Of a stretch of DNA of 64,000 nucleotides, positions 41,335 to 49,579 are shown in pieces. Location of the stretch: NCBI GenBank assembly GCA_030148335.1, contig JASBTQ010000002.1, positions 1-64,000 on the forward strand, read 5' to 3'. Position 1 is the first letter of the stretch, and every line of letters starts with the position of its first letter. The notes below the pieces were generated by a model, which was not told the DNA's origin, ran no database searches, and was given only the letters and a program-made list of their open reading frames with translations. The stretch comes from Allomuricauda sp. GTDB taxonomy: Bacteria; Bacteroidota; Bacteroidia; Flavobacteriales; Flavobacteriaceae. Made by a program: the position numbers and the translations under genes.

Positions 41335-42603
41335 GTGAAAATAACAACAGCTGAAGAAGCGGTACGTATTGTAAAATCTGGGGACAGGGTATTTTTCCAA
41401 GGAGCGGCCATGACCCCGAACATGATCATTGATGCCCTTTGTGATAGGCACCAGGAGCTCGATAACGTGGAGATTGTGTCCATACACACCGAAGGGGAGG
41501 CCAGATATGCCAACGCTCCGTGCAATACCAGTTTTAGATTGAACAGTTTGTTCGTGGGCGGCAATGTCCGAAAGTTCGTGAATGAGTTCAGGGGCGATTA
41601 TGTGCCCATTTTTTTGAGTGAGATCCACTTGCTCTTCCGCAGGAAGATCCTTCCCTTGGACGTTGCGTTCATTCAGGTTTCACCGCCTGATAAGCATGGA
41701 TTTTGCTCTTTGGGGGTGTCGGTGGATGTGACCCTGCCCGCCATTGAAATGGCAAAGACCGTAGTGGCGCAAATCAACCCGCAAGTGCCAAGGAGCCATG
41801 GGGATGGGATCATCCACATCGATAGGATACATTTTGCGGTTGAGGTGGACCAGCCCATCCATGAGCACGAACCCACAGAAATCTCTGAAGTGGAACAACA
41901 GATTGGGGGGCATGTGGCCTCTTTGATCGAAGATGGGGCCACCCTCCAAATGGGTATCGGGAACATTCCAAATGCCGTGCTGTCCAATCTGGGCAACCAT
42001 AAAAGATTGGGCATACACACCGAAATGTTCTCCGATGGGGTATTGCCGCTCATTCAAAGAGGGGTGATCACTGGGGAGGAGAAAAGGGTGAAACAAGGTA
42101 AAGTGGTGAGCTGCTTCGCTGTGGGTTCACGTGCCCTATATGATTTTATCGACGACAATCCTCTCTGTGATTTCAAAGAGGCGGCCTATACCAACGATAC
42201 GGCCGTGATCCGAAAAAATCCAAAAGTAACGGCCATCAACAGTGCCATTGAGATAGACATTACAGGACAGGTCTGTGCTGATACCATCGGGAGCAGACAA
42301 TTTTCGGGTGTTGGCGGACAAATGGACTTTATTAGGGGAGCTTCCCTTTCCGAAGGGGGCAAACCCATATTCGCCATGCCTTCCATCACGAATAAAGGAG
42401 TTTCAAAAATAGTTCCCTATTTGCAAAAAGGGGCAGGAGTGACCACCACCAGGGCCCACGTGCACTACGTGGCCACGGAGCATGGCGTGGTGGACCTTTA
42501 TGGAAAAAACCTCCAGCAACGGGCCAATGCACTGATCTCCATTGCGCATCCCGACCATAGGGAAGCCTTGCAAAAAATAGCCTATGAAAGGTTCAATGGA
42601 TAA
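41335..42603 (+). CDS. Acetyl-CoA hydrolase / 4-hydroxybutyrate-type CoA-transferase
   Basis: 422 aa with a GTG start at 41335, 12 bp after the safE-like gene. CoA-transferase family 1 features are present: the N-terminal GDRVFFQGAAMTPNMIIDAL, LQMGIGNIPNAVLSNL, catalytic Glu region GIHTEMFSDGVLPL, and glycine block FSGVGGQMDFIRGA. It moves CoA between acyl groups such as acetate and succinate or 4-hydroxybutyrate; the substrate is not fixed by sequence. At the end of the cbb3 operon it may support overflow or fermentative acetate metabolism at low oxygen. A strong terminator follows. Confidence 0.88.
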   Translation: MKITTAEEAVRIVKSGDRVFFQGAAMTPNMIIDALCDRHQELDNVEIVSIHTEGEARYANAPCNTSFRLNSLFVGGNVRKFVNEFRGDYVPIFLSEIHLLFRRKILPLDVAFIQVSPPDKHGFCSLGVSVDVTLPAIEMAKTVVAQINPQVPRSHGDGIIHIDRIHFAVEVDQPIHEHEPTEISEVEQQIGGHVASLIEDGATLQMGIGNIPNAVLSNLGNHKRLGIHTEMFSDGVLPLIQRGVITGEEKRVKQGKVVSCFAVGSRALYDFIDDNPLCDFKEAAYTNDTAVIRKNPKVTAINSAIEIDITGQVCADTIGSRQFSGVGGQMDFIRGASLSEGGKPIFAMPSITNKGVSKIVPYLQKGAGVTTTRAHVHYVATEHGVVDLYGKNLQQRANALISIAHPDHREALQKIAYERFNG

Positions 42604-42624
42604 AACAAGAAAATCAGAAATGAA

Positions 42625-42653
42625 AAAGGGGCAACTTTAGTTGCCCCTTTTTT
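42625..42653. terminator. Terminator closing the cbb3/CoA-transferase operon
   Basis: Perfect 12-bp stem AAAGGGGCAACT (42625-42636) with AGTTGCCCCTTT (42639-42650), 2-nt loop, then T run. The stem has A and T tails on both sides, so it can also end the convergent usp gene. Confidence 0.9.
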
Positions 42654-42688
42654 GTCCGCTTGCGTAGTACCAATCAGTCGTGGAACCT

Positions 42689-43510
42689 TTAAATCTTAAA
42701 GGTTATCACTGGGGTTTTGGAATGATTGGCAATGTCTTCGCCTATACTTCCCATGAAAAAATGGGAGAGTCCCCTTCTACCATGGGTCGGAATGCCGATG
42801 AGGTCGGCAGGTATTTTTTGGCTATAGTTGAGCACTCCCTTTTCCACGGTATAATCGTTGTGGATATCGACGCCGAGGCCCAATTTGGCATCCTTCAGGA
42901 AGTTTGAGATCTTGGTATAGGCATCATCGGTGCTCAAGAATTCATCACCAGGAGTATTGATGTACACCAAATGGAACTCTGAATTGAGGAGGTCTGCCAT
43001 TTCTTTGGCCTTTTTAAGGGCTGGAATGCTCTCTTCTTCAAAATCACAGGCAAAAACGAAGTTCTTGGTCTGAAAATCCTTGACATCCCCTTTGATGACC
43101 AACACGGGGACATCCGAGGTGCGGACCACACGTTCTGTGTTGGATCCAATAAAGATTTCTTCCAGGCCATCGGTGCCATGTGATCCCATGACAACAAGAT
43201 CGGCTTTGTGTTTTTGGGCCACTTCGTTCACTTCGCTGAACACCTTGTAATGTTTGATCACAGGTGTAATGTTAATCCCTTTTAAATAGGGTTTCTCCAA
43301 GAATTCTGTGAACCTTTTTTCCCCAATCTTGATGAGGTGGACCACCTGCTCTTGGGAAATATATCCCGATTCAGCCATGATGGCTGGAGAAAGTTCCAAC
43401 ATGTGGAGCACCAATAATTCGGCATTGTGCTGCTTAGCTAGGGAAGCGGCCACCTTGAGGGCCTTTTCGGATTGGTCCGAAAAATCGACGGGTACGATTA
43501 TACTTTTCAT
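42689..43510 (-). CDS. Universal stress protein, tandem Usp domains
   Basis: 273 aa with two complete Usp domains. Both ATP-binding signatures are present: GSHGTDGLEEIFIGSN in the first and PTHGRRGLSHFFMGS in the second. The start MKSIIVPVDFSDQSEKALKVAASLA is typical. It follows hemN after 17 bp and has no promoter of its own visible, so it is probably cotranscribed with hemN from the Fnr-type promoter. Confidence 0.92.
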   Translation of the reverse strand: MKSIIVPVDFSDQSEKALKVAASLAKQHNAELLVLHMLELSPAIMAESGYISQEQVVHLIKIGEKRFTEFLEKPYLKGINITPVIKHYKVFSEVNEVAQKHKADLVVMGSHGTDGLEEIFIGSNTERVVRTSDVPVLVIKGDVKDFQTKNFVFACDFEEESIPALKKAKEMADLLNSEFHLVYINTPGDEFLSTDDAYTKISNFLKDAKLGLGVDIHNDYTVEKGVLNYSQKIPADLIGIPTHGRRGLSHFFMGSIGEDIANHSKTPVITFKI

Positions 43511-43527
43511 TTTTTTGCTTTTTTAGG

Positions 43528-44886
43528 TTAAACGGTCATGGAAAATATCCGGGTATCTGGTTGTTTTCGTTGCAATTTCAGGTCGAATGCCATGCTGATG
43601 TTCCTGATAAAGGGTTTTCCCTTTTCGGTCACATGGATGTGGTCTCTCCCCAGTTCCACTAAACCATCAGCCTTTAGTTCCGACAGGTTGTTGAGGATGG
43701 CATCAAAATCGACCGTTTCCTCTTCTTCGGTATTCCATTGGGTATTGAACTGGCACATGATGTTGAGAATGTGCTGTCTCAATATTTGGTCTTCGGGGCT
43801 CAGGATGTGTCCTTTAAAGATAGGAATAACCCCGTGCGAAACCAAATCTGCATATTCTTCAACACTTTTTACATTTTGGGCAAAACCGTACCAGCTGTCA
43901 CTGATGCTGGAAACCCCCAGACCGATCATCAGTTTGGTCTTGGAAGGAGTGTATCCCATAAAGTTTCTGTGTAGGGTGCCGTTTAGGTATGCTTTGTACA
44001 GGTCGTCGGTTGGGAGAGCGAAATGGTCCATCCCCACATCCTTGTACCCAAATTGGGACAACATTCGCTTGCCCATTTCATATTGCGCACTTTTTTCCAC
44101 CGAAGAAGGCAGGTCGGATTCCTTATAGCCACGTTGTCCGTTCCCTTTGATCCAAGGAACGTGTGCATAGCTGTAGAACGCGATCCTATCGGGTTTGAGG
44201 GCGTTGGTCTTCATGATGGTTTCCTCCACATTTGCACAATCCTGAAAGGGTAGGCCATAAATGATGTCGTGCCCTACCGAGGTATAACCGATCTGTCGGG
44301 CCCATTCGGTCACATTTTTTACATTTTCAAAAGGCTGTATCCGGTTTATGGCGCGTTGTACGGTCAGGTTATAGTCCTGCACACCAAAACAGACCCTTCT
44401 GAACCCTACGTCATAGAGGGCCTGTAGGTGCGCTTTGGTCGTATTGTTGGGATGTCCTTCAAAGCTGAACTCTATTTCTTGGGCTTTTTTACCTAGCTGA
44501 AGAATACCTTCCACCAATGTCCTTAAATGCTCTGGGGAGAAAAAAGTGGGTGTGCCCCCTCCCAAATGCAATTCTTTTATGATAGGTCTGGTGCCCAATA
44601 TGTCACAATACAGTTCCCATTCCCTCAAAACATTATATATATAGGGAAGTTCCAGTTCGTGCCTTTTGGTGATGCGCTTGTGGCAACCGCAAAAGGTGCA
44701 AAGGCTCTCACAAAAAGGAAGGTGTATGTAAATGCTGATCCCTTCCCCAGAGCTTTCCTGAAATGCCCTAAGGATACTGGATCTCCATTGTTTTTCCGAA
44801 AAGCTGTCCAAGTCCCAATAAGGAACTGTTGGGTAACTGGTGTATCTGGGGCCGGGAACGTTGTATTTTTGAACTAGATGGCACAT
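43528..44886 (-). CDS. hemN: Oxygen-independent coproporphyrinogen III oxidase
   Basis: 452 aa, full-length HemN. Radical-SAM cluster cysteines C59, C63 and C66 (FCESLCTFCGCHK), SAM-binding GGGTPTF and the C-terminal HemN domain (ILRQHILNIMCQ, later ELKADGLVELGRDHIHVTEKGKPFIRNI). It makes protoporphyrinogen without O2, giving heme for the oxidase in low-oxygen growth. hemN is a classic Fnr target, and a perfect TGAC-N4-ATCA box with a perfect TACTTTTG element is upstream. The usp gene follows. Confidence 0.95.
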   Translation of the reverse strand: MCHLVQKYNVPGPRYTSYPTVPYWDLDSFSEKQWRSSILRAFQESSGEGISIYIHLPFCESLCTFCGCHKRITKRHELELPYIYNVLREWELYCDILGTRPIIKELHLGGGTPTFFSPEHLRTLVEGILQLGKKAQEIEFSFEGHPNNTTKAHLQALYDVGFRRVCFGVQDYNLTVQRAINRIQPFENVKNVTEWARQIGYTSVGHDIIYGLPFQDCANVEETIMKTNALKPDRIAFYSYAHVPWIKGNGQRGYKESDLPSSVEKSAQYEMGKRMLSQFGYKDVGMDHFALPTDDLYKAYLNGTLHRNFMGYTPSKTKLMIGLGVSSISDSWYGFAQNVKSVEEYADLVSHGVIPIFKGHILSPEDQILRQHILNIMCQFNTQWNTEEEETVDFDAILNNLSELKADGLVELGRDHIHVTEKGKPFIRNISMAFDLKLQRKQPDTRIFSMTV

Positions 44887-44912
44887 AGCTGTATTCCATT
44901 AGGTTGTGGGGT

Positions 44913-44955
44913 CAAAAGTAGTTTTGGGGAACAGCATAAAATATGATAATTGTCA
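44913..44955 (-). promoter_or_regulatory. Fnr-type promoter of hemN-usp
   Basis: The minus strand reads TGACAATTATCA at 44955-44944, then 23 bp, then TACTTTTG at 44920-44913. The hemN start is 57 bp past the box. Confidence 0.8.
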
Positions 44956-45015
44956 TGAACCTCCCGGGGCCGTTCCTTGAAGTGGGTTGCCAACTTGTCC
45001 AAATGGCCCATTTCA

Positions 45016-45744
45016 TCATTCCTGCATGATAAAATTGATAGGGATGCTATACCTTACGCTGACGGACCTGCCGCGCTGCTGCCCTGGTTTCACTTGGGGC
45101 AAAAGGGACATGATGCGAACGGCCTCTTTTTCCAGCAATCTATCGGGTCCCCTTTTCTCGATATTGCTTATCCTCCCTTGGGAATCAATGACAAATTGTA
45201 CATAGACCCTTCCGGTGATATGCATTTCCAGGGCATCGGGGGGATATTGGAAATTGTCCCTGATGTGCTCCTGTACTTTTTGGTTGAAACATTCCTTCCG
45301 CTGCGCTTGGGTGTCATAAATTTCGCAGCCAGGGAACACGGGCACATTTTCAATGATGGCAAAGGGAACCACGATTTCCTCTTCCACTTCCTCCACTACC
45401 ACATCCTCTATCTTGACCATGGCGTTCTCAACATAGGTGTCCTGGCTACTTTCTGTGCTTTCGATCACTGTTTCTTCTACATCTTCCACGTCCTCCACAA
45501 TCTCGATCACGTCAGGTGCGGCCAGAGGAGGAGGGGGAGGTGTAGTGTGTATGGCCTCGGTCATGGGGACATCTTCCTTGAGTTCGTCCACCAATTGGGC
45601 CACCTCGATGGCTTTGGATTCTTTTTCGTAGAATTTTACTTCAAGGGATTGCCATGTCACAAACAATACCGAAGTAAGGCCTACCATGAAATAAAGACTG
45701 CTATTACGCCCTATTTCAGCTTTTGGATTCTTTTTTGGTTTCAT
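45016..45744 (-). CDS. tonB: TonB-family energy transducer
   Basis: 242 aa. One N-terminal membrane helix (YFMVGLTSVLFVTW), a Pro run (PPPPPL near residue 70), a long acidic Val/Glu-rich spacer in the periplasm and a C-terminal TonB domain (GRVYVQFVIDSQGRISNIEKRGPDRLLEKEAVRIM and ending YSIPINFIM). It couples the proton gradient to outer-membrane receptors. The spacer is acidic rather than the usual Pro-Lys/Pro-Glu repeats. A paired cysteine block (FPGCEIYDTQAQRKECF) precedes the TonB domain, as common in Bacteroidota TonB proteins. The gene stands alone behind an Fnr-type promoter. Confidence 0.9.
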   Translation of the reverse strand: MKPKKNPKAEIGRNSSLYFMVGLTSVLFVTWQSLEVKFYEKESKAIEVAQLVDELKEDVPMTEAIHTTPPPPPLAAPDVIEIVEDVEDVEETVIESTESSQDTYVENAMVKIEDVVVEEVEEEIVVPFAIIENVPVFPGCEIYDTQAQRKECFNQKVQEHIRDNFQYPPDALEMHITGRVYVQFVIDSQGRISNIEKRGPDRLLEKEAVRIMSLLPQVKPGQQRGRSVSVRYSIPINFIMQE

Positions 45745-45766
45745 GACTTTTGCGATTTGACTATGT

Positions 45767-45809
45767 TAAAGATAGCCTCGTCACGAATCAAAAAACATGA
45801 TAATGGTCA
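45767..45809 (-). promoter_or_regulatory. Fnr-type promoter of tonB
   Basis: The minus strand reads TGACCATTATCA at 45809-45798, then 23 bp, then TATCTTTA at 45774-45767. The start codon is 53 bp past the box. Confidence 0.7.
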
Positions 45810-45834
45810 GGTTTGGAACCGGTTGTAACAGGTT

Positions 45835-46806
45835 TTATTGGCCAATATTACTTCTGTGGTTTTCCCAGATCAGTGCAGCGGCCCCGCAAATGGCGGCCGT
45901 TTTGTCCTCCATGCTGGATAGGAGCAGTTTTACCTTGCCCTTGTACACATCCAGTAGAAATCCATTGAAATATTTCTCCAAGGGCGTCATGATCCATTTG
46001 CCGCTATTGGTGAGCCCACCCATCAGGATGAAGGCTTCGGGTTGTGTAAAGGCAGTAAAATTGGCCAATGCCTGGGCCATGATCCTTGCCGTATAGTCAA
46101 AGGATTTTAGGGCGATTTCGTCGCCTTCCTCGGCAGCCCTGGTAATGTCCTCCCCATGCAGATCGTTGTAGGCCACATCCCTGAATCGGCTCTCCACCAT
46201 ATATTTGCTCTGCATAAAGGTGACGGTGCGCTTCAGTCCAGTGGCGGAGACATAGGCCTCCAATCCACCCCTGACACCAAGGCCTGTCAGCCGGCCATCG
46301 CCCATGGTCATGTCCACATGCCCCAGTTCGCCCGCAAAGCCATCATAGCCGTCGATGAGGCGACCGTTGGCCACAATGCCTGCACCAAAACCGGTGCCCA
46401 AGGTGATGACAATGAAGTCGGTCATGTTCTTGGCCCCGCCGAAGAGCATTTCCCCCAACGCGGCGGCACTGGCATCGTTCATGATGCGGATGGGCATGTC
46501 CATCCGTTGTTTTAACTTTTCCACCAAGGGGACAGTGCCCTTCCAGATCAGGTTGCTGGCATTTTCAATGGTTCCGTTCTTGCTCGATGCATTCGGGGCC
46601 CCGATACCACACCCGAGGACATTGACGGGCTTTCCAAAATTGCTGATCATCTCATCCGAAGTGGTCTTTATCTTGTTGAGGTATTCTTCCAGATTGGGAA
46701 AATCCTGTGTCCTGAAGAAGGTTTTTTCGTGGCATTCGCCGTTTTCGTCCACCAGTCCGATTTTTGTCTTGGTCCCGCCTATGTCCACTCCGATCACTAT
46801 GTCCAT
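45835..46806 (-). CDS. ROK-family sugar kinase without the zinc-binding cysteines
   Basis: 323 aa from the ATG at 46806 (MDIVIGVDIGGTKTKIGLVDENG). ATP phosphate loop DIGGTKTKIG, sugar-binding NDASAAALGE and GTGFGAGIV, and the GELGHVDM histidine are present. ROK proteins usually carry CxCGxxGCxE next; here this is GRLTGLGVRGGLEAY, so all zinc cysteines are gone. The likely role is glucokinase (glucose to glucose 6-phosphate), fitting the neighbouring phosphofructokinase and the sugar porter; loss of zinc may alter activity. An upstream ATG at 46851 would add 15 non-family residues and is rejected. Confidence 0.87.
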   Translation of the reverse strand: MDIVIGVDIGGTKTKIGLVDENGECHEKTFFRTQDFPNLEEYLNKIKTTSDEMISNFGKPVNVLGCGIGAPNASSKNGTIENASNLIWKGTVPLVEKLKQRMDMPIRIMNDASAAALGEMLFGGAKNMTDFIVITLGTGFGAGIVANGRLIDGYDGFAGELGHVDMTMGDGRLTGLGVRGGLEAYVSATGLKRTVTFMQSKYMVESRFRDVAYNDLHGEDITRAAEEGDEIALKSFDYTARIMAQALANFTAFTQPEAFILMGGLTNSGKWIMTPLEKYFNGFLLDVYKGKVKLLLSSMEDKTAAICGAAALIWENHRSNIGQ

Positions 46807-46927
46807 GATGTATTGGTCTTGTTGTTTTTTAAGGGTCTTAAATATAAACATTATGGAACCAAAAAATGGCCTTCCATATTTTTAAAAGGGTAGAATTTTT
46901 ACTAATATCACAGAAAGATTAAAAACC

Positions 46928-46970
46928 TGACCGCTGTCATGTTTTAGGTCATGGTGTGAATCTACTTTTG
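46928..46970 (+). promoter_or_regulatory. Fnr-type promoter of the usp-pfk operon
   Basis: TGACCGCTGTCA (46928-46939), then 23 bp, then TACTTTTG (46963-46970), a perfect -7 element. The usp start is 68 bp past the box. On the opposite strand, towards the ROK gene, no -7 element stands at the same distance. Confidence 0.75.
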
Positions 46971-47007
46971 AAATAGAATCTTTCTAATACATTAAATATT
47001 ATCAGCT

Positions 47008-47799
47008 ATGGGTGGTTTAGATAAAATATTGGTCCCTTTTGATTTTTCAGAAGCATCATTGAATGCCTTGGAGTATGTGGCCAACTTTGTTGGGACGGAA
47101 CGTTCGGTCGAAATTTTGGCACTCTATGTGAGCACCATGCAAATTGAAGAGGTGGATGAACGGAAACTGGAAAAGGATTTTGAAAAGGTATTGGAATCCC
47201 TAAGTGTCAGGCTGAAGAAGGTCCCAAAATTCAAAACGCTCACTGGAAATGTCACTGGCACCATTCTGTCCACCCAACAAAGCAGTGGCGCGGATTTGAT
47301 CATGATGGGGACCATGGGCGACAAGGTGACGGATGAAGCCATCACCAATACCTCCAAGTTGGTCTTGGATGCCGACTGTCCCGTAATATCCATTCCCTAT
47401 GGCTGTCCCATCAAAGAGCCCAAGAACATTGCCTTGGTCATGGGCGGAGAGACCATTGAGGACAAGGAAATCCTGAAAACATTGTTGGAAATTGCCCGAA
47501 CTTTCGATTCCAAAGTCCATGTGTTGACCATATATAAGGAATCTGTGTACGAAGAAGAAGTGGTCGGGGACAACACGGACAACCTCTTGGAATACTATTT
47601 GGAACACTTTTATGCAGAGCATAATTTCAGCAAGAACCAGGATGTGGAAGAAGGTATTTTGGAGTACATACAGGAGAAAGACATAGATATGCTGGCCATT
47701 TTGCCAAGGAACCATGTGGAGCGAAGCACCGCATCCGAGGGGCGATTGACAAAACTCCTGACCCTGCATTCCGAAATCCCGGTATTGGCCTTGGATTGA
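47008..47799 (+). CDS. Universal stress protein (divergent, tandem domains)
   Basis: 263 aa. The first domain starts KILVPFDFSEASLNALEYVANF and ends DLIMMGTMGDKVTDEAITNTSKLVLDADCPVISIP, where the glycine-rich ATP signature has been lost (no GSN). The second domain is weaker. It may therefore be a non-ATP-binding Usp. It is first in an operon with phosphofructokinase, which starts 35 bp downstream, and is preceded by a well-matched Fnr-type promoter. Confidence 0.85.
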   Translation: MGGLDKILVPFDFSEASLNALEYVANFVGTERSVEILALYVSTMQIEEVDERKLEKDFEKVLESLSVRLKKVPKFKTLTGNVTGTILSTQQSSGADLIMMGTMGDKVTDEAITNTSKLVLDADCPVISIPYGCPIKEPKNIALVMGGETIEDKEILKTLLEIARTFDSKVHVLTIYKESVYEEEVVGDNTDNLLEYYLEHFYAEHNFSKNQDVEEGILEYIQEKDIDMLAILPRNHVERSTASEGRLTKLLTLHSEIPVLALD

Positions 47800-47834
47800 T
47801 GACAAGGACGGAACATTAGTAATCGACAACCATT

Positions 47835-49148
47835 GTGAACGATAAGGAAAAGTTCAAAATAGAAAGCCTCGGGGAACCCAGGTTCAAATCGCCTTTACAA
47901 CTTAGTACAGTCAAAGGGGACCGTCTTTTCAATTTCATCGGGGAATCGGAAAGACTGGTGTTCGACCCTTCCCTGGAGCACTACAATCATTGCCTTACCA
48001 CAGGGGACAGCCCACTTTGCATGGAAAAGGCGGGGCCAAGACAAGATATTTTTTTCGAACCCGAAAAGGTCACTGCGGCCATTGTTACCTGTGGTGGTCT
48101 TTGCCCAGGCATCAACAATGTGATCCGAGGACTTGTCATGGCACTCCATTATTTCTATGGGGTGAAAAAAATCATAGGCATACCCTATGGGTATGAAGGG
48201 CTCAATCCTGCTGCAGGACATGGGTTTATGGAGCTCACCCCCGATAAGGTGAAGGACATCCATCAGTTTGGGGGAACGTTTCTCGGCTCCTCGCGAGGTG
48301 CCCAAGAGGTATCGTTGATGGTGGACACTTTGGAGGAAAACCATGTCGATATGCTCTTCGCCATAGGCGGCGATGGAACGCTCAAGGGCGTGAATGCCAT
48401 TGGTGAAGAAATCGCCAAAAGAAATGCCAAGATCAGTGTGATCGGTGTCCCCAAGACCATTGATAACGATATTGATGTGATCGATGAATCCTTTGGCTAC
48501 GGGACCGCTTTTGATGTGGCCAGTTCCATTTTGAAGGATGCGCACAATGAGGCTACTGGTGCCTACAACGGTATTTCGATTATAAAGTTGATGGGCCGCG
48601 ACAGTGGTTTCATAGCGGCTTCGGCAACCTTGGCCATGCCTGTGGTGAACTTTGTGCTGGTGCCCGAAATGGATTTTGAACTGGAAGGGGAAAATGGTTT
48701 CCTTGCAGCATTGGAACAACGCCTCCAACAGAAAAAGCATGCCGTGATCGTGGTGGCCGAAGGGGCAGGACAGCATTTGTTCAAGGACAGGAAAGGCATA
48801 AAGGATGCTTCGGGCAATGTGAAACACGAGGATATTGGAGTTTTCCTAAAGGAAAAAATTGCGGCACATTTCAAGAATGTCCCAATCTCGATAAAATATA
48901 TCGACCCCAGCTATATCATCAGGTGCGCGCCCGCCAACTCCAGCGATAGTGTCTATTGCAGCAGGTTGGCCTACCATGCCGTGCATGCTGCCATGGCCGG
49001 AAAGACCAGGTTGGTGTCCTGTAAGGTGAACAACACCTATGTCTATATTCCCATATCGGAAGTGACCAAGCAGCGAAAAAAGATAGATCTGGAAGGGGAA
49101 TTTTGGTTCTCGGTACTGCAAAGCACGGGCCAGCCCTTCTTTATGTAA
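47835..49148 (+). CDS. pfkA: 6-phosphofructokinase, ATP-dependent long-type
   Basis: 437 aa, GTG start at 47835. Family motifs: VTCGGLCPGINNVIRGLV, GSSRGAQE, IGGDGTLKG and VPKTIDNDI. Gly in GGDGT favours ATP over pyrophosphate, while Lys in PKTIDND is the residue usual in PPi enzymes. This Gly/Lys pair is known from plant and trypanosome ATP-dependent enzymes, so ATP is the likely donor. It carries out the committed step of glycolysis. Placed after a usp gene under an Fnr-type promoter, it should rise at low oxygen when glycolytic ATP matters more. The enzyme is longer than E. coli PfkA (320 aa). Confidence 0.93.
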   Translation: MNDKEKFKIESLGEPRFKSPLQLSTVKGDRLFNFIGESERLVFDPSLEHYNHCLTTGDSPLCMEKAGPRQDIFFEPEKVTAAIVTCGGLCPGINNVIRGLVMALHYFYGVKKIIGIPYGYEGLNPAAGHGFMELTPDKVKDIHQFGGTFLGSSRGAQEVSLMVDTLEENHVDMLFAIGGDGTLKGVNAIGEEIAKRNAKISVIGVPKTIDNDIDVIDESFGYGTAFDVASSILKDAHNEATGAYNGISIIKLMGRDSGFIAASATLAMPVVNFVLVPEMDFELEGENGFLAALEQRLQQKKHAVIVVAEGAGQHLFKDRKGIKDASGNVKHEDIGVFLKEKIAAHFKNVPISIKYIDPSYIIRCAPANSSDSVYCSRLAYHAVHAAMAGKTRLVSCKVNNTYVYIPISEVTKQRKKIDLEGEFWFSVLQSTGQPFFM

Positions 49149-49168
49149 CGAATGAAAAAATCAAGAAC

Positions 49169-49211
49169 TGATGGTTGTCATATGATGCTGCCCTTTTAGG
49201 ACATAGTTTTG
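49169..49211 (+). promoter_or_regulatory. Fnr-type promoter of hpf
   Basis: TGATGGTTGTCA (49169-49180), then 23 bp, then TAGTTTTG (49204-49211), a perfect -7 element. The start codon of hpf is 53 bp past the box. Confidence 0.75.
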
Positions 49212-49233
49212 AAACAAATCAAATACAATTACC

Positions 49234-49533
49234 ATGGAAATATATGTTCAATATCAGAAAATGAAGACCAGCGAATCGCTGACAGAACTGTTGAACAAAA
49301 AACTGGAGGGACTGGAGAAAAAATACAGTTGGTTGATCAAGGCCAATGTGATCTTCAAAATGGAGAACGATAAATCCGGGGAAGGCAAGGTCTGTGAAAT
49401 CGAGCTCAGTGCCCCTGGTCCCAGGATCTTTGCCAAGTCCAGCACGGACGATTTTGAAAAATCCATGGCCGAGACCGTGGAGGAACTCCGAAGGCAGCTT
49501 GAAAAAAGACAGGCAACCTTCGCTTCCCATTAA
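49234..49533 (+). CDS. hpf: Ribosome hibernation promoting factor (short type)
   Basis: 99 aa, only the RaiA/HPF N-terminal beta-alpha-beta-beta-beta-alpha domain, without the dimerising C-terminal domain of long HPF. Typical features are the basic helix around LTELLNKKLEGLEKKYSWL and a closing helix STDDFEKSMAETVEELRRQLEKRQA. It binds the decoding centre of idle ribosomes. Control by the Fnr-type promoter would tie ribosome shutdown to oxygen limitation. The following lipoprotein gene starts 46 bp downstream in the same direction. Confidence 0.92.
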   Translation: MEIYVQYQKMKTSESLTELLNKKLEGLEKKYSWLIKANVIFKMENDKSGEGKVCEIELSAPGPRIFAKSSTDDFEKSMAETVEELRRQLEKRQATFASH

Positions 49534-49579
49534 GGGAAAATAAGATCTTTATTGCGCATGACCCATAAAACCTATACCA

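Noticed and set aside
46897-46939. Fnr-type control of the ROK kinase from the same box
   Set aside because: On the minus strand the position 23 bp away reads TAGTAAAA, not a -7 element, so only the plus-strand gene is supported.
47895-48827. 310-aa minus-strand frame opposite phosphofructokinase
   Set aside because: Shadow frame of pfkA with atypical His/Cys-rich composition.
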